From positions 1-57,488 of the forward strand of contig JAFQCH010000024.1 of NCBI GenBank assembly GCA_017416485.1: 57,488 bases of DNA. Direction: 5' to 3'. Every line of letters starts with the position of its first letter. Position 1 is the stretch's first letter. Positions 1-7,946 of the stretch are shown one piece after another. Position numbers and translations under genes: made by a program. This stretch comes from Clostridia bacterium (lineage in GTDB: Bacteria; Bacillota; Clostridia; Oscillospirales; Acutalibacteraceae). A model generated the notes under the pieces. The model worked only from the letters and a program-made list of their open reading frames with translations, did not search any database and had not been told where the DNA came from.

Positions 1-252
1 AGCAAGAATGATGTTATCATTTTCATCGATTGTAAATTCATAACCGCGTGAGGTTTGCGGTGCAATAGAGTGAACTTCCACCCCGTTGTCATAGACGGCA
101 ATTTCGGTTTCATGTCCTACATAAACAAGGCCGCTTTTATCCACCGCAAAACTGTACATTGTGGTAGATACAATTCCGGAAAAAGTGAAACTAAAAACAA
201 TAGCTGTCAAAATTGCATAGAGCCAGATTACAAGAATTGTGGATTTTTTCAT
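1..252 (-). CDS. Membrane-anchored protein, N-terminal part only (runs off the window)
   Basis: An open frame on the minus strand begins at ATG 252 and is still open at base 1, giving 84 residues of an incomplete protein. An alternative ATG three codons earlier (261) is less likely, because the GGAG lying 5 bases before ATG 252 is a good ribosome binding site. Residues 1-30 are a Lys-Lys start followed by a long hydrophobic stretch (ILVIWLYAILTAIVFSF), a signal anchor. The remainder is hydrophilic, with short beta-like repeats such as DKSGLVYVGHETEIAVYDNG and DENDNIILA that resemble blades of a beta-propeller or YVTN-like sensor. I do not recognise the family; an extracytoplasmic propeller protein is a guess. 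Confidence 0.6.
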   Translation of the reverse strand, partial: MKKSTILVIWLYAILTAIVFSFTFSGIVSTTMYSFAVDKSGLVYVGHETEIAVYDNGVEVHSIAPQTSRGYEFTIDENDNIILA

Positions 253-297
253 AATCTCCATCTTAATCACCGTCCCAAATAATTTCCAGACAAATCA

Positions 298-359
298 GGG
301 GACGGTTCTGTGATTGGCTGCATTTGTTGTATTTTAGAGTCAATCACAAAACCGTCCCC
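298..359. repeat. Inverted repeat with GGGGACGGTTCTGTGATTG arms
   Basis: Arm 298-316 (GGGGACGGTTCTGTGATTG) and arm 341-359 are complementary at 18 of 19 positions around a 24-base spacer. A related piece, GAACCGTCCCCTGTCCTA, follows at 493-510. It lacks a T-run, so it is not a simple terminator. GGGGACGGTT-type elements recur between genes in many Clostridia (general knowledge). Confidence 0.7.
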
Positions 360-558
360 GTGATTGGCATTTTGCTTTGTTCAAACTTTTTGGATTATGT
401 AATAACTAATTCCGGTTAATCTGCTGATTTGACGGATTGACTACCCATTTTCAGCCTAACAGATTGAAGCGGATTTGTCAAGATAGAACAGCGAACCGTC
501 CCCTGTCCTATTTTTCTTTATTGAAATAAAATTATTACAAAAAACAAAAAATTGTAAA

Positions 559-588
559 TTGACTTTATATGTCATTATAGATTATAAT
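559..588 (+). promoter_or_regulatory. Sigma-A promoter for the acyl ligase
   Basis: TTGACT (559-564), 18-base spacer, TATAAT (583-588). The ligase start at 667 is preceded by AAAGGAA. Confidence 0.65.
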
Positions 589-666
589 TTAAAAAATGTT
601 ATACAATGTCACAATTCTCTTATAACATAAAACCATTTTAACATAAACGAAAGGAAAAATTAAACC

Positions 667-2367
667 ATGGATTTAACAGGAACCAAATTCAGAATTCCCG
701 CAGAAAAATATCTGAACGACCCCACAAACGAGTCCTGCTATCAGTATCTGAAAGATGCTTATGCAAAGATTTCTGCTGACCACGGCGAATACATTGCTTT
801 CATCACCCCCGTGCTTCAATATGAAAGTGCAACGAGCATGACAAGGCTTTTCAACGACATCGAAAAGACGGCTTCTTTCCTTGCTTCCAAGGGAATCAAA
901 AAAGGCGATGTTGTTACGGCATTCCTGCCCTCCTGCGGTCACGCTTTCATTGCTTTTTATGCTTTGAGCAAGCTCGGCATCATTTCAAATTTTGTGCATC
1001 CGCTGACCCCGCCGAATCAGCTGCTTGAAATCATGGCACACACAAAAAGCAAGGCTCTTTTCATCCTTGACCTGTTTGCAATGCCGTTCAAAAGCGTTAT
1101 CGAACAATACATGACGATTGTCTGCTCAACCTCCGACTTCTGCGACGACATTGCTTACAAATATGCCAAGGGCAACGAAATGCAGAATGCACCCGTGCCC
1201 GAACACGAAAATGTTGTCCGTTACATGGACATTATGGCAATGGATCTGCCTGCCGTACCCGATGCACCCAATCCCGGTAAGGACGATGCGATTTATCTGC
1301 ACGGCGGCGGCACAACGGGCAAAAGCAAAACCATCATCCATTCCAACTTCTCATTCAACTCCATTGCTTACAGTACCTATCTGTATGACATCGATCATGA
1401 ATATTGCAAACATCATTCTCTGTGTACGTTGCCTTGCTTCCACGCATACGGTCTGGGCAGTGCCATACACTATGCCGTCTGCAATGCGTATCAGCCCATC
1501 TTGCTTCCCAAATTCGAGCCCATGCAGGCGAATGAACTCATCCGAAAATACTGCGTCACGCAGATCCTCGGGGTGCCCAAGATGTTCCAGAAGTTGTTGG
1601 AAGCCCCCAACTTTGAAAACGAAGGCACAAAGAATCTTGCCCAGCTGTTTACGGGCGGCGATGTTGCATCGAATGAGTTTCTTGACAAGTTCAATGCAGC
1701 TCTTGCCAGAAATGGATCGAAAGGCAAACTGCGCCGCGGCTACGGTCTGACCGAAATGGGTGCGATCGGCACAAACAACTCGTACTATGCCGCAAGCCGT
1801 GACGGCATCGGCTGGCCGTTCCCGGGCACAGAAGTTGAAATCTGGGACGATGACTGCAACAAAGTGCCCGCAGGCACAATCGGCGAAATCGTACTCAGCG
1901 GCGATTCCATGATGAACGGCTATCTTCCTGACGAAAACACAAAGGAAAGCGGCATTTACACCGACAAAAACGGCAAACAGTGGATCCGCACCGGTGATAT
2001 GGGCTATGCCGACGAAGACAACTGCATCTATTTCAACGGCAGAAAAAAGAGAATTATCATCATTGCAGGCTACAATATTTATCCCGCAACCATTGAACAG
2101 AAACTTGAAAAGCTGGATTATCTCAACGAAATCTGCGCCGTGCAGGGATATGACGAAAACGGCAAGCCCGATGTCAAACTCTGCGTTTCGCTCAATGACC
2201 CCAATGAAGACAAAGAACAGGTCGAAAAAGACCTGCTGGCGTATTGCAGACAGAATATTGAAGCCTATGCCTGCCCGAGAAGAGTGGAATTCTACGACCT
2301 GCTGCCCAGAACCAAAATGGAAAAAATTGACTTTGTCAAACTTTCCGATCCTGTTCCCGGCAAATAA
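667..2367 (+). CDS. ANL-superfamily acyl-CoA/acyl-acid ligase
   Basis: A 566-residue adenylate-forming enzyme, expected to activate a carboxylic acid with ATP as acyl-AMP and pass it to CoA or another acceptor. The ANL core motifs appear in order: P-loop-like HGGGTTGKSK near residues 211-221, YGLTE near 359, TGDMGY near 441, and the hinge and C-terminal domain with GYNIYP near 468. The C-terminal catalytic Lys region reads PRTKMEKID near 547-555. No signal peptide is seen, so it is cytoplasmic. It stands alone between its own promoter and a terminator and is a paralogue of the ligase at 40160-41899. The substrate cannot be read from sequence; medium or long acyl or aryl acids are possible. 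Confidence 0.88.
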   Translation: MDLTGTKFRIPAEKYLNDPTNESCYQYLKDAYAKISADHGEYIAFITPVLQYESATSMTRLFNDIEKTASFLASKGIKKGDVVTAFLPSCGHAFIAFYALSKLGIISNFVHPLTPPNQLLEIMAHTKSKALFILDLFAMPFKSVIEQYMTIVCSTSDFCDDIAYKYAKGNEMQNAPVPEHENVVRYMDIMAMDLPAVPDAPNPGKDDAIYLHGGGTTGKSKTIIHSNFSFNSIAYSTYLYDIDHEYCKHHSLCTLPCFHAYGLGSAIHYAVCNAYQPILLPKFEPMQANELIRKYCVTQILGVPKMFQKLLEAPNFENEGTKNLAQLFTGGDVASNEFLDKFNAALARNGSKGKLRRGYGLTEMGAIGTNNSYYAASRDGIGWPFPGTEVEIWDDDCNKVPAGTIGEIVLSGDSMMNGYLPDENTKESGIYTDKNGKQWIRTGDMGYADEDNCIYFNGRKKRIIIIAGYNIYPATIEQKLEKLDYLNEICAVQGYDENGKPDVKLCVSLNDPNEDKEQVEKDLLAYCRQNIEAYACPRRVEFYDLLPRTKMEKIDFVKLSDPVPGK

Positions 2368-2400
2368 TAAAGCAATTTTATTTATATCTGCGAATGTTAA

Positions 2401-2438
2401 ACCCCGACATTGCGTTTTTGCAATGCCGGGGTGTTTTG
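2401..2438. terminator. Terminator after the acyl ligase, probably bidirectional
   Basis: Arms 2401-2413 and 2420-2432 pair with one G-T wobble around GTTTTT and are followed by T-rich sequence on the plus strand. It lies between convergent genes. Confidence 0.75.
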
Positions 2439-2443
2439 CGGTT

Positions 2444-3865
2444 TTATGAAAGTGCGATTTCGCCGTTGAAGAGTTTTTTCATGACTTCGATGAGGGATTT
2501 GAAGAAATCAAGAATCAGTTTGAGGATATTTTTCTGTTCGGGAACGGCATCCTCATCGGTGGTTTCAACGGGAATGAGTCTGTTGTCAACAAATTCCGTA
2601 AATGCGGGGTATCTGCCGTCGCTGACAACCGCTTCGTTGTTCATAACATCCATTGCAAGGCGGTTGATGGAATCCGGGAAGATATCGTGGTGCATATTTT
2701 TTATGAACCATGTGGTTTCGGGGAACAGGCAGGTTGCGGCATTGATTTTCAGGTCAGCAGAAAGATAGGTCGTGTCTTCCAACGAATCAATATAATCCTG
2801 CGAGAAAACGGTGCCGTAATCTGCATATTCGCCGCCGAATGCCTGGCGCACACAGCTTGTGTTGCCGTCACCAAGGCAAGCAGCTCCCGCATAAATGGGA
2901 TAATCGGGGAAATTGTATTTTACCAGGATGTAAAAATCAATACCCTTTTCATCGAATCCGAGCATTTTTTCTTCGACATCTGCCTGCACGTTGTAATGGA
3001 AATCATCCGTCTTTTCAATCAGTTTTGCATAGGTATCTTTGCAATCGGCAAAAACGAACTCTCTTGCTTGCTCATAGCTTTCGGGATTGACCATGGACCA
3101 ATAGGAAGGCATGGAACCAAAGGTATCACGCAGAAGCGGAGGAATGAGATCGCTTTTGAGTCTGCTGATAAGCAGTTCAAGTGCCGCACCCGTCAGGTCA
3201 AGGGTCTTGATTTCTCTGAACAGTGCAAGCGCGGTCACAAGGAACAGATTCAGTTCGGCATCTTCGATCAGATTTTCCTTATCCATATAATAGTTAAGGA
3301 AATTATCGATTGCATCGCCGTCGAGTCTGATATTGCCCGTAAACAGTGCTGTCAACATATCAAGTCCGATTACGGAAGAAGACAGATAAGCAACATCATC
3401 CACTGTTTCCAGTGCGTGGTCTTCATATTTGGCAAGATAAGCCGCAACAACATTTGCTCCGTAACATCTGCCCATCAGATTGACTTTTTTTTCACCCGTG
3501 GCTTCAAGAACCATATCAATCCATTCTTTCAGTTCATCCGCCGCAACCATGGGAGAAATTCGCCAGTCATACCAGAAACGGTAGTCATATTCGTTATAGT
3601 CAGATGTTTTCTTCGGGATATTGCAATTATAAATGGTATATTCGGGATGACTTCCGTCGCTGACTTCGCCGTTGACATCCAGTGCCATATCTTCATAAAT
3701 CGGCACAAAAACATTATAGAACTCCTGTGCATATTCCTTGTAGTCATTGGTAAGCATACCCTTGACCAGTTTTTTCAGGCAAGGAACAAGGGCTTCTTTG
3801 ATTACATCCATAGCCTCCACATCATCCACAAGCGGATACAGCTGTGTGCCGTCGGCATAATACAA
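2444..3865 (-). CDS. LCAT-like alpha/beta hydrolase with a Cys nucleophile; 5' end doubtful
   Basis: The open frame encodes 473 residues with the layout of lecithin:cholesterol acyltransferase-like hydrolases: YDWRISP near residue 98, a nucleophile elbow GRCYG with Cys near 134 where the family normally has GHSMG, GDGN near 325 for the acidic residue, and MHHD near 395 for the catalytic His. The only start before the conserved region is TTG at 3865, and in-frame TGA codons lie at once upstream. The frame reads well for eight codons before that TTG. No signal peptide is present although such enzymes are usually exported, so the gene may be 5'-truncated or frameshifted. The C-terminus is an amphipathic Lys-rich helix. 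The Cys elbow recalls dienelactone hydrolase and PHA synthase. Family call is moderate; activity is uncertain. Confidence 0.6.
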   Translation of the reverse strand: MYYADGTQLYPLVDDVEAMDVIKEALVPCLKKLVKGMLTNDYKEYAQEFYNVFVPIYEDMALDVNGEVSDGSHPEYTIYNCNIPKKTSDYNEYDYRFWYDWRISPMVAADELKEWIDMVLEATGEKKVNLMGRCYGANVVAAYLAKYEDHALETVDDVAYLSSSVIGLDMLTALFTGNIRLDGDAIDNFLNYYMDKENLIEDAELNLFLVTALALFREIKTLDLTGAALELLISRLKSDLIPPLLRDTFGSMPSYWSMVNPESYEQAREFVFADCKDTYAKLIEKTDDFHYNVQADVEEKMLGFDEKGIDFYILVKYNFPDYPIYAGAACLGDGNTSCVRQAFGGEYADYGTVFSQDYIDSLEDTTYLSADLKINAATCLFPETTWFIKNMHHDIFPDSINRLAMDVMNNEAVVSDGRYPAFTEFVDNRLIPVETTDEDAVPEQKNILKLILDFFKSLIEVMKKLFNGEIALS

Positions 3866-3888
3866 AGCATTGGTCTGCGCACCTTCGT

Positions 3889-4040
3889 TTCATCACTGCC
3901 CCCTGTTTTTTTCATCACTGCTTAATCACCGACAAAGTTGAACAAAGCCCGAAGCGAAAGGCTTTTCGGTGCATCAGCGTTTCATTTTTAATCACTGATT
4001 CATCACTTACGCCTGTATTTTCATCACTGCTTTCATCACC
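3889..4040. repeat. Short degenerate repeats of TTCATCACTG
   Basis: TTCATCACTG occurs at 3889-3898, 3911-3920 and 4020-4029, with variants at 3999-4009 and 4032-4040. On the minus strand they read CAGTGATGAA and place many stop codons in the region where the signal peptide of the downstream hydrolase would be expected. They lie between the aspartokinase terminator and the hydrolase. Confidence 0.6.
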
Positions 4041-4114
4041 GTACATACTATTATATAAGAAAGAATGTTTTAATAAGAATGTTATAAGAATGGAGAGAAT
4101 GGAAACGCTCCACG

Positions 4115-4163
4115 CAAAAAAAACAAAAAAAGTGCCCGACACTGCAAAAATGCAATGCCGGGT
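4115..4163 (-). terminator. Aspartokinase terminator
   Basis: On the minus strand CCCGGCATTGCA and TGCAGTGTCGGG (4151-4162, 4135-4146) form a stem with a TTTT loop, followed by two T-runs (A-runs at 4115-4130 on the plus strand). It is placed directly after the stop at 4172. Confidence 0.85.
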
Positions 4164-4171
4164 GATGGTGA

Positions 4172-5485
4172 TTATTTTACAAATTCATTGTAAATGGCTT
4201 CGATGGTCTTGCGGTAGTCTTTTTCTTCGACAGCCACAATGATATTGATTTCGCTCGAGCCCTGGTCGATCATTCTGACATTGACCTTGGCATTGGCAAG
4301 GGCGGTGAACACTCTTGCGGCGGTGCCTTCGGTGTTGACCATGCCGCGACCGACAACAGCGATCAGGCAAAGGCCTTCAATGAGGATGATGGAATCGGGG
4401 TTGACGGTCTTGACGATTTCAGCGGTGATAGAGCCCTTGTGCGAGCCGAGTGCATCGGCGGAAACGAGAACACTCATGGTGTCGATACCCGAGGGCAGGT
4501 GTTCAAACGAAACACCGTGGTTTTCGAGCACTTCAAGAACCTTTCTGCCGAAGCCGAGTTCGGAGTTCATCATATCCTTTTCAACATGAATGGCGGTGAT
4601 GCCCTTCTTGCCTGCAATACCGGTGATGACGGTGGGAACGATGTTACTGGAAGCCTTATGCACGATCATGGTGCCGGGCGCATCAGGGCAGTTGGTGTTG
4701 CGGATGTTGATCGGAATTCTTGCTTTTCTGACGGGAAAAATGGCTTCATCGTGCAGAACCGTAGCACCCATGTAAGACAGTTCGCGCAGTTCACGGTAGG
4801 TAATTTCGGGGATGGGCTGCGGATTTTCGACCACGCGGGGGTCTGCCATGAGCATACCCGAAACGTCGGTCCAGTTTTCATACAGGTCTGCGTGGCAGGC
4901 ACGTGCAACGATGGAACCCGTTACATCGGAACCGCCTCTGGAGAAGGTCTTGACCATGCCGTCGGGGGTAGAGCCGTAGAATCCGGGCACAACAGCATAT
5001 TCATGGTAAGAAAGCAGACGGGAAAGTTCTCTGTCGGTTCTTTCCACATCAAGCAGACCCTTTTCATCGAAGAAAATGCCTTCTTCGGCATCAATGAAAG
5101 CAAAGCCGAGGAAGTTTGCAAGAATTTTGGAGTTGAGGTATTCACCGCGGCTTGCGATGTAATCCTGGGTTGCATGGTGGATGATAGCAATTTTGATTGC
5201 CTTGAGATCTTCTTCAAGGGAGAAATCAATACCGAGATCGCGGATGATACCGTTGTAGCGTTCCGTGATTTTGTCAAATGTTTCGTCAATACTCTTCTTG
5301 TCGCGAACAAGACGGAAGCACTGCAGAAGCATATCGGTGACTTTTACGTCATGGGAATCTCTTTTACCGGGAGCAGAAGCAACAACATATCTTCTGTCGG
5401 GATCACTTTTGATGATATCGGCAACTTTGCGGAACTGGTTGGCATCGGCAAGGGACGAACCGCCGAATTTGACTACTTTAAGCAT
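4172..5485 (-). CDS. lysC: Aspartate kinase
   Basis: A 437-residue aspartokinase that phosphorylates L-aspartate, the first step toward lysine, threonine, methionine and diaminopimelate. The N-terminal amino-acid-kinase domain has KFGGSSLA at residues 6-13 and the substrate region RGGSDVTGS near 182. Two C-terminal ACT domains (about 305-360 and 378-430, including VGRGMVNTEGTAARVF) show it is a regulatory, feedback-inhibited form. Length fits the single-subunit clostridial type. It is monocistronic, between a short AT-rich leader and a strong terminator; I see no lysine riboswitch in the leader. The isozyme name (lysC rather than thrA or dapG) is a convention, not a reading of which amino acid inhibits it. 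Confidence 0.93.
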   Translation of the reverse strand: MLKVVKFGGSSLADANQFRKVADIIKSDPDRRYVVASAPGKRDSHDVKVTDMLLQCFRLVRDKKSIDETFDKITERYNGIIRDLGIDFSLEEDLKAIKIAIIHHATQDYIASRGEYLNSKILANFLGFAFIDAEEGIFFDEKGLLDVERTDRELSRLLSYHEYAVVPGFYGSTPDGMVKTFSRGGSDVTGSIVARACHADLYENWTDVSGMLMADPRVVENPQPIPEITYRELRELSYMGATVLHDEAIFPVRKARIPINIRNTNCPDAPGTMIVHKASSNIVPTVITGIAGKKGITAIHVEKDMMNSELGFGRKVLEVLENHGVSFEHLPSGIDTMSVLVSADALGSHKGSITAEIVKTVNPDSIILIEGLCLIAVVGRGMVNTEGTAARVFTALANAKVNVRMIDQGSSEINIIVAVEEKDYRKTIEAIYNEFVK

Positions 5486-5590
5486 AAAAACACCTCTGTG
5501 TATCGTGATAAACTTTAACGGTGTTATATTATATTAAATAATTTTTAGTTTTGCAATAGAAAATTTAAATAACACCGCAAAATCCCCATT

Positions 5591-5644
5591 CCGACGGAGA
5601 AAGCGGGCTTTTGCGGGAAGATTTTGATTACTTTACACACAACA
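5591..5644. repeat. 54-bp direct repeat, left copy
   Basis: Matches 7088-7141 at 53 of 54 positions. It begins CCGACGGAGAAAGCGGG and ends TTTACACACAACA. The two copies bracket the DUF4143 ATPase gene, 1497 bp apart start to start. Confidence 0.9.
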
Positions 5645-5657
5645 GAGTAAAAATAAA

Positions 5658-5696
5658 CTGTGGCTGATCCAAAGTGCAACTTCAGATTCGCCACAG
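5658..5696 (-). terminator. Stem-loop after the ATPase, itself a copy of the ATPase leader
   Basis: CTGTGGC (5658-5664) and GCCACAG (5690-5696) can pair, and on the minus strand TTTATTTTT follows, so it can terminate the ATPase transcript. Its first 25 bases match 6979-7003, in the leader of the same gene, at 23 of 25 positions. Confidence 0.65.
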
Positions 5697-5702
5697 TTGT
5701 CA

Positions 5703-6968
5703 TTAAATATATTCCAAAGGCAATGCAATCAGGTTTTCGCGCAGATACATTTTTTTATCATACAGACAGATAATGGTTCCGATACCTCTTTTCTTATCGG
5801 GCACACCGTCAAGCACATCAAATTCAGAAGCCATTTCTGCTTTCGGAGATGCTGACAATTTGATCTCAATAGGATACAAAACACCGTTCTCCTGAATGAT
5901 CAGATCAATTTCACCCTCAAGTTCCACCTCTTCGCCGTTTTCTTTTTTTCTCTTCTTGTCTTTTCCGTTATAGTAGAAAACATTGAAGTCATAGTCCAGT
6001 CCTTCATTGGAATAGGATTTCAGAATTTCATTGATAACAAATGTTTCAAACATGGGCCCTGCCATGGCACCGTTTTTCAGTGTTTCGGATGTCAGCCACC
6101 TTGTCAGGTAGCAGCAAAGTCCCGTATCGCGGAAATACATTTTCGGTGAACGGATTGCCCTGTTCAACGCACTCGAAGTGTACGGTTTGAGGATATAAAC
6201 AATTCCGCTTTTTTCAAGAATGGAAATCCATTCCTTTATTGTCACTTCCGATACCCCGACTTCCGATGCAATGTTTGTATAGTTGACAACCTGCCCCGTC
6301 CGTGCGGCAACACAGGTCAGAAACTTTACAAAGGTCAGATGATTTTTTGCCTTTATAATTTTGTTTACATCCCGTTCAAGATACGTTTTGACATAAGATT
6401 GATAATAGTCCATCCATTCGCGTCCGGGATTTGCATACAATTCGGGATAACTGCCACGGTGAATGATCTCCCAAAGGTTGTTTCTGTAATTTTTGATTTG
6501 TGCGGCACGTGCATCAATATATTCCGCCGTCGGCACAAAATGTTTTGTAAAAGGAATATCATAAATCTCACGCAAAGAAAGCCCGTCCAGCTCCACAACG
6601 GAAATTCTTCCGGCAAGCGATTCGCTGATGCCTTCCATCAGTTGCAGTTTTTGCGAACCTGTCAGATAGAACAAACCGCAATCATCCGAATTATCAAGCA
6701 AAATTTTCAGTTTATTAAAAACAGACGGACATTTTTGCACCTCATCAATCATCAACGGGCACGGATTATTCAACAGAAACAGATTCAGGTCTTCCTGCGC
6801 CTGCATCAGCAGCAGATCATCATCAAAGGTGACCTGATTGACATGGCTGAACAGATGCCTGTATAAGGTTGATTTGCCGACCTGACGGGGACCTGTCAGC
6901 AGAATTGCCTTGCTGTTTTTCGCCCTGCGCTCAACAACAGCTTCAATGTGTCTTTTGATTGAATACAT
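5703..6968 (-). CDS. AAA-family ATPase with C-terminal DUF4143 domain
   Basis: A 421-residue protein of the widespread ATPase/DUF4143 family. Walker A is GPRQVGKST (residues 26-34) and Walker B LMIDEVQ (72-78). The middle contains a winged-helix-like segment (NYTNIASEVGVSEVTIKEWI). The C-terminus has a restriction-endonuclease-like core with EIDLI and YPIEIK spaced as in PD-(D/E)XK folds. The longer frame from TTG 7034 is rejected because that TTG is the -35 box of the promoter; ATG 6968 has AGGAGAG five bases upstream. The biochemical role of the family is poorly defined. The gene sits in a unit with its own promoter, terminator and two sets of direct repeats, which suggests independent acquisition. 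Confidence 0.85.
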   Translation of the reverse strand: MYSIKRHIEAVVERRAKNSKAILLTGPRQVGKSTLYRHLFSHVNQVTFDDDLLLMQAQEDLNLFLLNNPCPLMIDEVQKCPSVFNKLKILLDNSDDCGLFYLTGSQKLQLMEGISESLAGRISVVELDGLSLREIYDIPFTKHFVPTAEYIDARAAQIKNYRNNLWEIIHRGSYPELYANPGREWMDYYQSYVKTYLERDVNKIIKAKNHLTFVKFLTCVAARTGQVVNYTNIASEVGVSEVTIKEWISILEKSGIVYILKPYTSSALNRAIRSPKMYFRDTGLCCYLTRWLTSETLKNGAMAGPMFETFVINEILKSYSNEGLDYDFNVFYYNGKDKKRKKENGEEVELEGEIDLIIQENGVLYPIEIKLSASPKAEMASEFDVLDGVPDKKRGIGTIICLYDKKMYLRENLIALPLEYI

Positions 6969-6978
6969 AACATCTCTC

Positions 6979-7016
6979 CTGTGGCTAATCCAAAGTACAA
7001 CTTTATTATAGCCACA
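6979..7016. repeat. Leader repeat of the ATPase gene
   Basis: 6979-7003 matches 5658-5682 at 23 of 25 positions. This copy lies between the promoter -10 and the ribosome binding site; the other copy forms the terminator stem on the far side of the gene. Confidence 0.8.
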
Positions 7017-7034
7017 ATTTTTATATTTTGTCAA
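7005..7034 (-). promoter_or_regulatory. Promoter of the DUF4143 ATPase
   Basis: On the minus strand TTGACA (7034-7029), 18-base spacer, TATAAT (7010-7005): both boxes are perfect matches to the sigma-A consensus. The ribosome binding site AGGAGAG is at 6980-6974. Confidence 0.8.
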
Positions 7035-7087
7035 GATTTTTATTCTTGTATTCTGTTTTTGCGTTGCACCTTTTGAGCCGTTTGATC

Positions 7088-7141
7088 CCGACGGAGAAAG
7101 CGGGATTTTGCGGGAAGATTTTGATTACTTTACACACAACA
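7088..7141. repeat. 54-bp direct repeat, right copy
   Basis: Partner of 5591-5644, with one mismatch (A for C in CGGGATTTT). Same orientation. Confidence 0.9.
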
Positions 7142-7148
7142 TGACAAA

Positions 7149-7179
7149 AAACAGGACAGAAACACGCCCTGCCCTGTTT
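7149..7179 (-). terminator. Terminator of the zinc-ribbon/lipoprotein unit
   Basis: AAACAGG (7149-7155) and CCTGTTT (7173-7179) pair. On the minus strand T-rich sequence follows. It lies just after the stop at 7185. Confidence 0.6.
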
Positions 7180-7184
7180 GATTT

Positions 7185-7916
7185 TCATTTTACAGGCGAC
7201 AAATAAATATTGTCACCATATTTTGAAACTTCATAATATTTTTTTTCAAGCATATCGTAGACCATTTCAACGGTATATGATTCTCTGTTCATACCTCCGA
7301 ATCCGTTTTGTGCAGAATAATCAAGTTTCACTCTTATCAACACTCTGTTTTCATCGCCATCATACGGTTCGTTGAAAATAGTGCAATCTGCATCATTCAG
7401 CACATATGATTCTTCATTTTTAAGTTGAACATTATCATGAAAAACACTTTCTGCCATTTTAATTGCAGTTTTTTCTGTTGGCATTGTTGCCGTTGGTGTT
7501 CCATTTTCCGTTCCGATAGACTTGACAAAAGCACTCAATGCGACAACAACAACTATCGCAGTTACAATGGAAATTATCTTTCGTTTTTTCTGATTTCCGA
7601 CTGTTTTCTGTTTGAGAATACGTCTCATAAACGGTAAAAACAGAATTCCCAATGCGATGAGTAAAATCTTTAAAACAACAGGATCGCTAAGCAATGCCGC
7701 TACAAACAAAATAATAGCCAAAACAACGCCCGGAATTGATGACAACGGCTTTGTTTTCTCTTTGCAATTCGGGCAGATTGAAGCGTTTTCAGATAATTCG
7801 CTTCCGCACCACATACAAAATAAATGCGTTTTATTCATCTTTACTCCGCAATGCTCGCAAGTTTTGTTTTTGCTTTCTTTGCCGCAATTTGTGCAATATT
7901 TCACATCAATTTTCAT
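7185..7916 (-). CDS. Zinc-ribbon membrane protein
   Basis: A 243-residue protein. The N-terminal 55 residues hold two rubredoxin-like zinc ribbons with CxxC pairs: YCTNC then CEHC, and FCMWC then CPNC. Two hydrophobic segments follow (VVLAIILFVAALL and ILLIALGILFLPFM), then a third (IISIVTAIVVVVALSAFV), after which comes a soluble domain of about 95 residues. The start at 7916 (MKIDVKYC) is preferred over TTG 7937 and has AAAGGA upstream. Such zinc-ribbon/TM proteins are common in Clostridia and have no assigned role. It lies 30 bases downstream of the lipoprotein gene and is probably co-transcribed with it from the promoter at 8637-8665. Confidence 0.75.
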   Translation of the reverse strand: MKIDVKYCTNCGKESKNKTCEHCGVKMNKTHLFCMWCGSELSENASICPNCKEKTKPLSSIPGVVLAIILFVAALLSDPVVLKILLIALGILFLPFMRRILKQKTVGNQKKRKIISIVTAIVVVVALSAFVKSIGTENGTPTATMPTEKTAIKMAESVFHDNVQLKNEESYVLNDADCTIFNEPYDGDENRVLIRVKLDYSAQNGFGGMNRESYTVEMVYDMLEKKYYEVSKYGDNIYLSPVK

Positions 7917-7946
7917 AATCAAAAGCATCCTTTGCAATCAATTTTT

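Larger units (their letters stand above)
253..660. other. Intergenic region with GGGGACGGTT repeats and a promoter
   Basis: About 400 bases without a gene. It holds an inverted repeat (298-359), a third partial copy of the same motif near 493-510, and a promoter (559-588) for the acyl ligase downstream. The rest is AT-rich with no supported small gene. Confidence 0.7.

Noticed and set aside
2394..2768. Plus-strand frames inside the LCAT-like gene
   Set aside because: No start signal, and they overlap the terminator and the recognisable hydrolase frame.
5486..5702. Lysine riboswitch or T-box in front of aspartokinase
   Set aside because: The leader between 5486 and the next gene is short and occupied by repeats; the conserved cores of those elements are not seen.
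6969..7034. N-terminal extension of the DUF4143 ATPase from TTG 7034
   Set aside because: The TTG is the -35 box of a consensus promoter, and the -10 box would lie inside the extension; ATG 6968 has a strong ribosome binding site.
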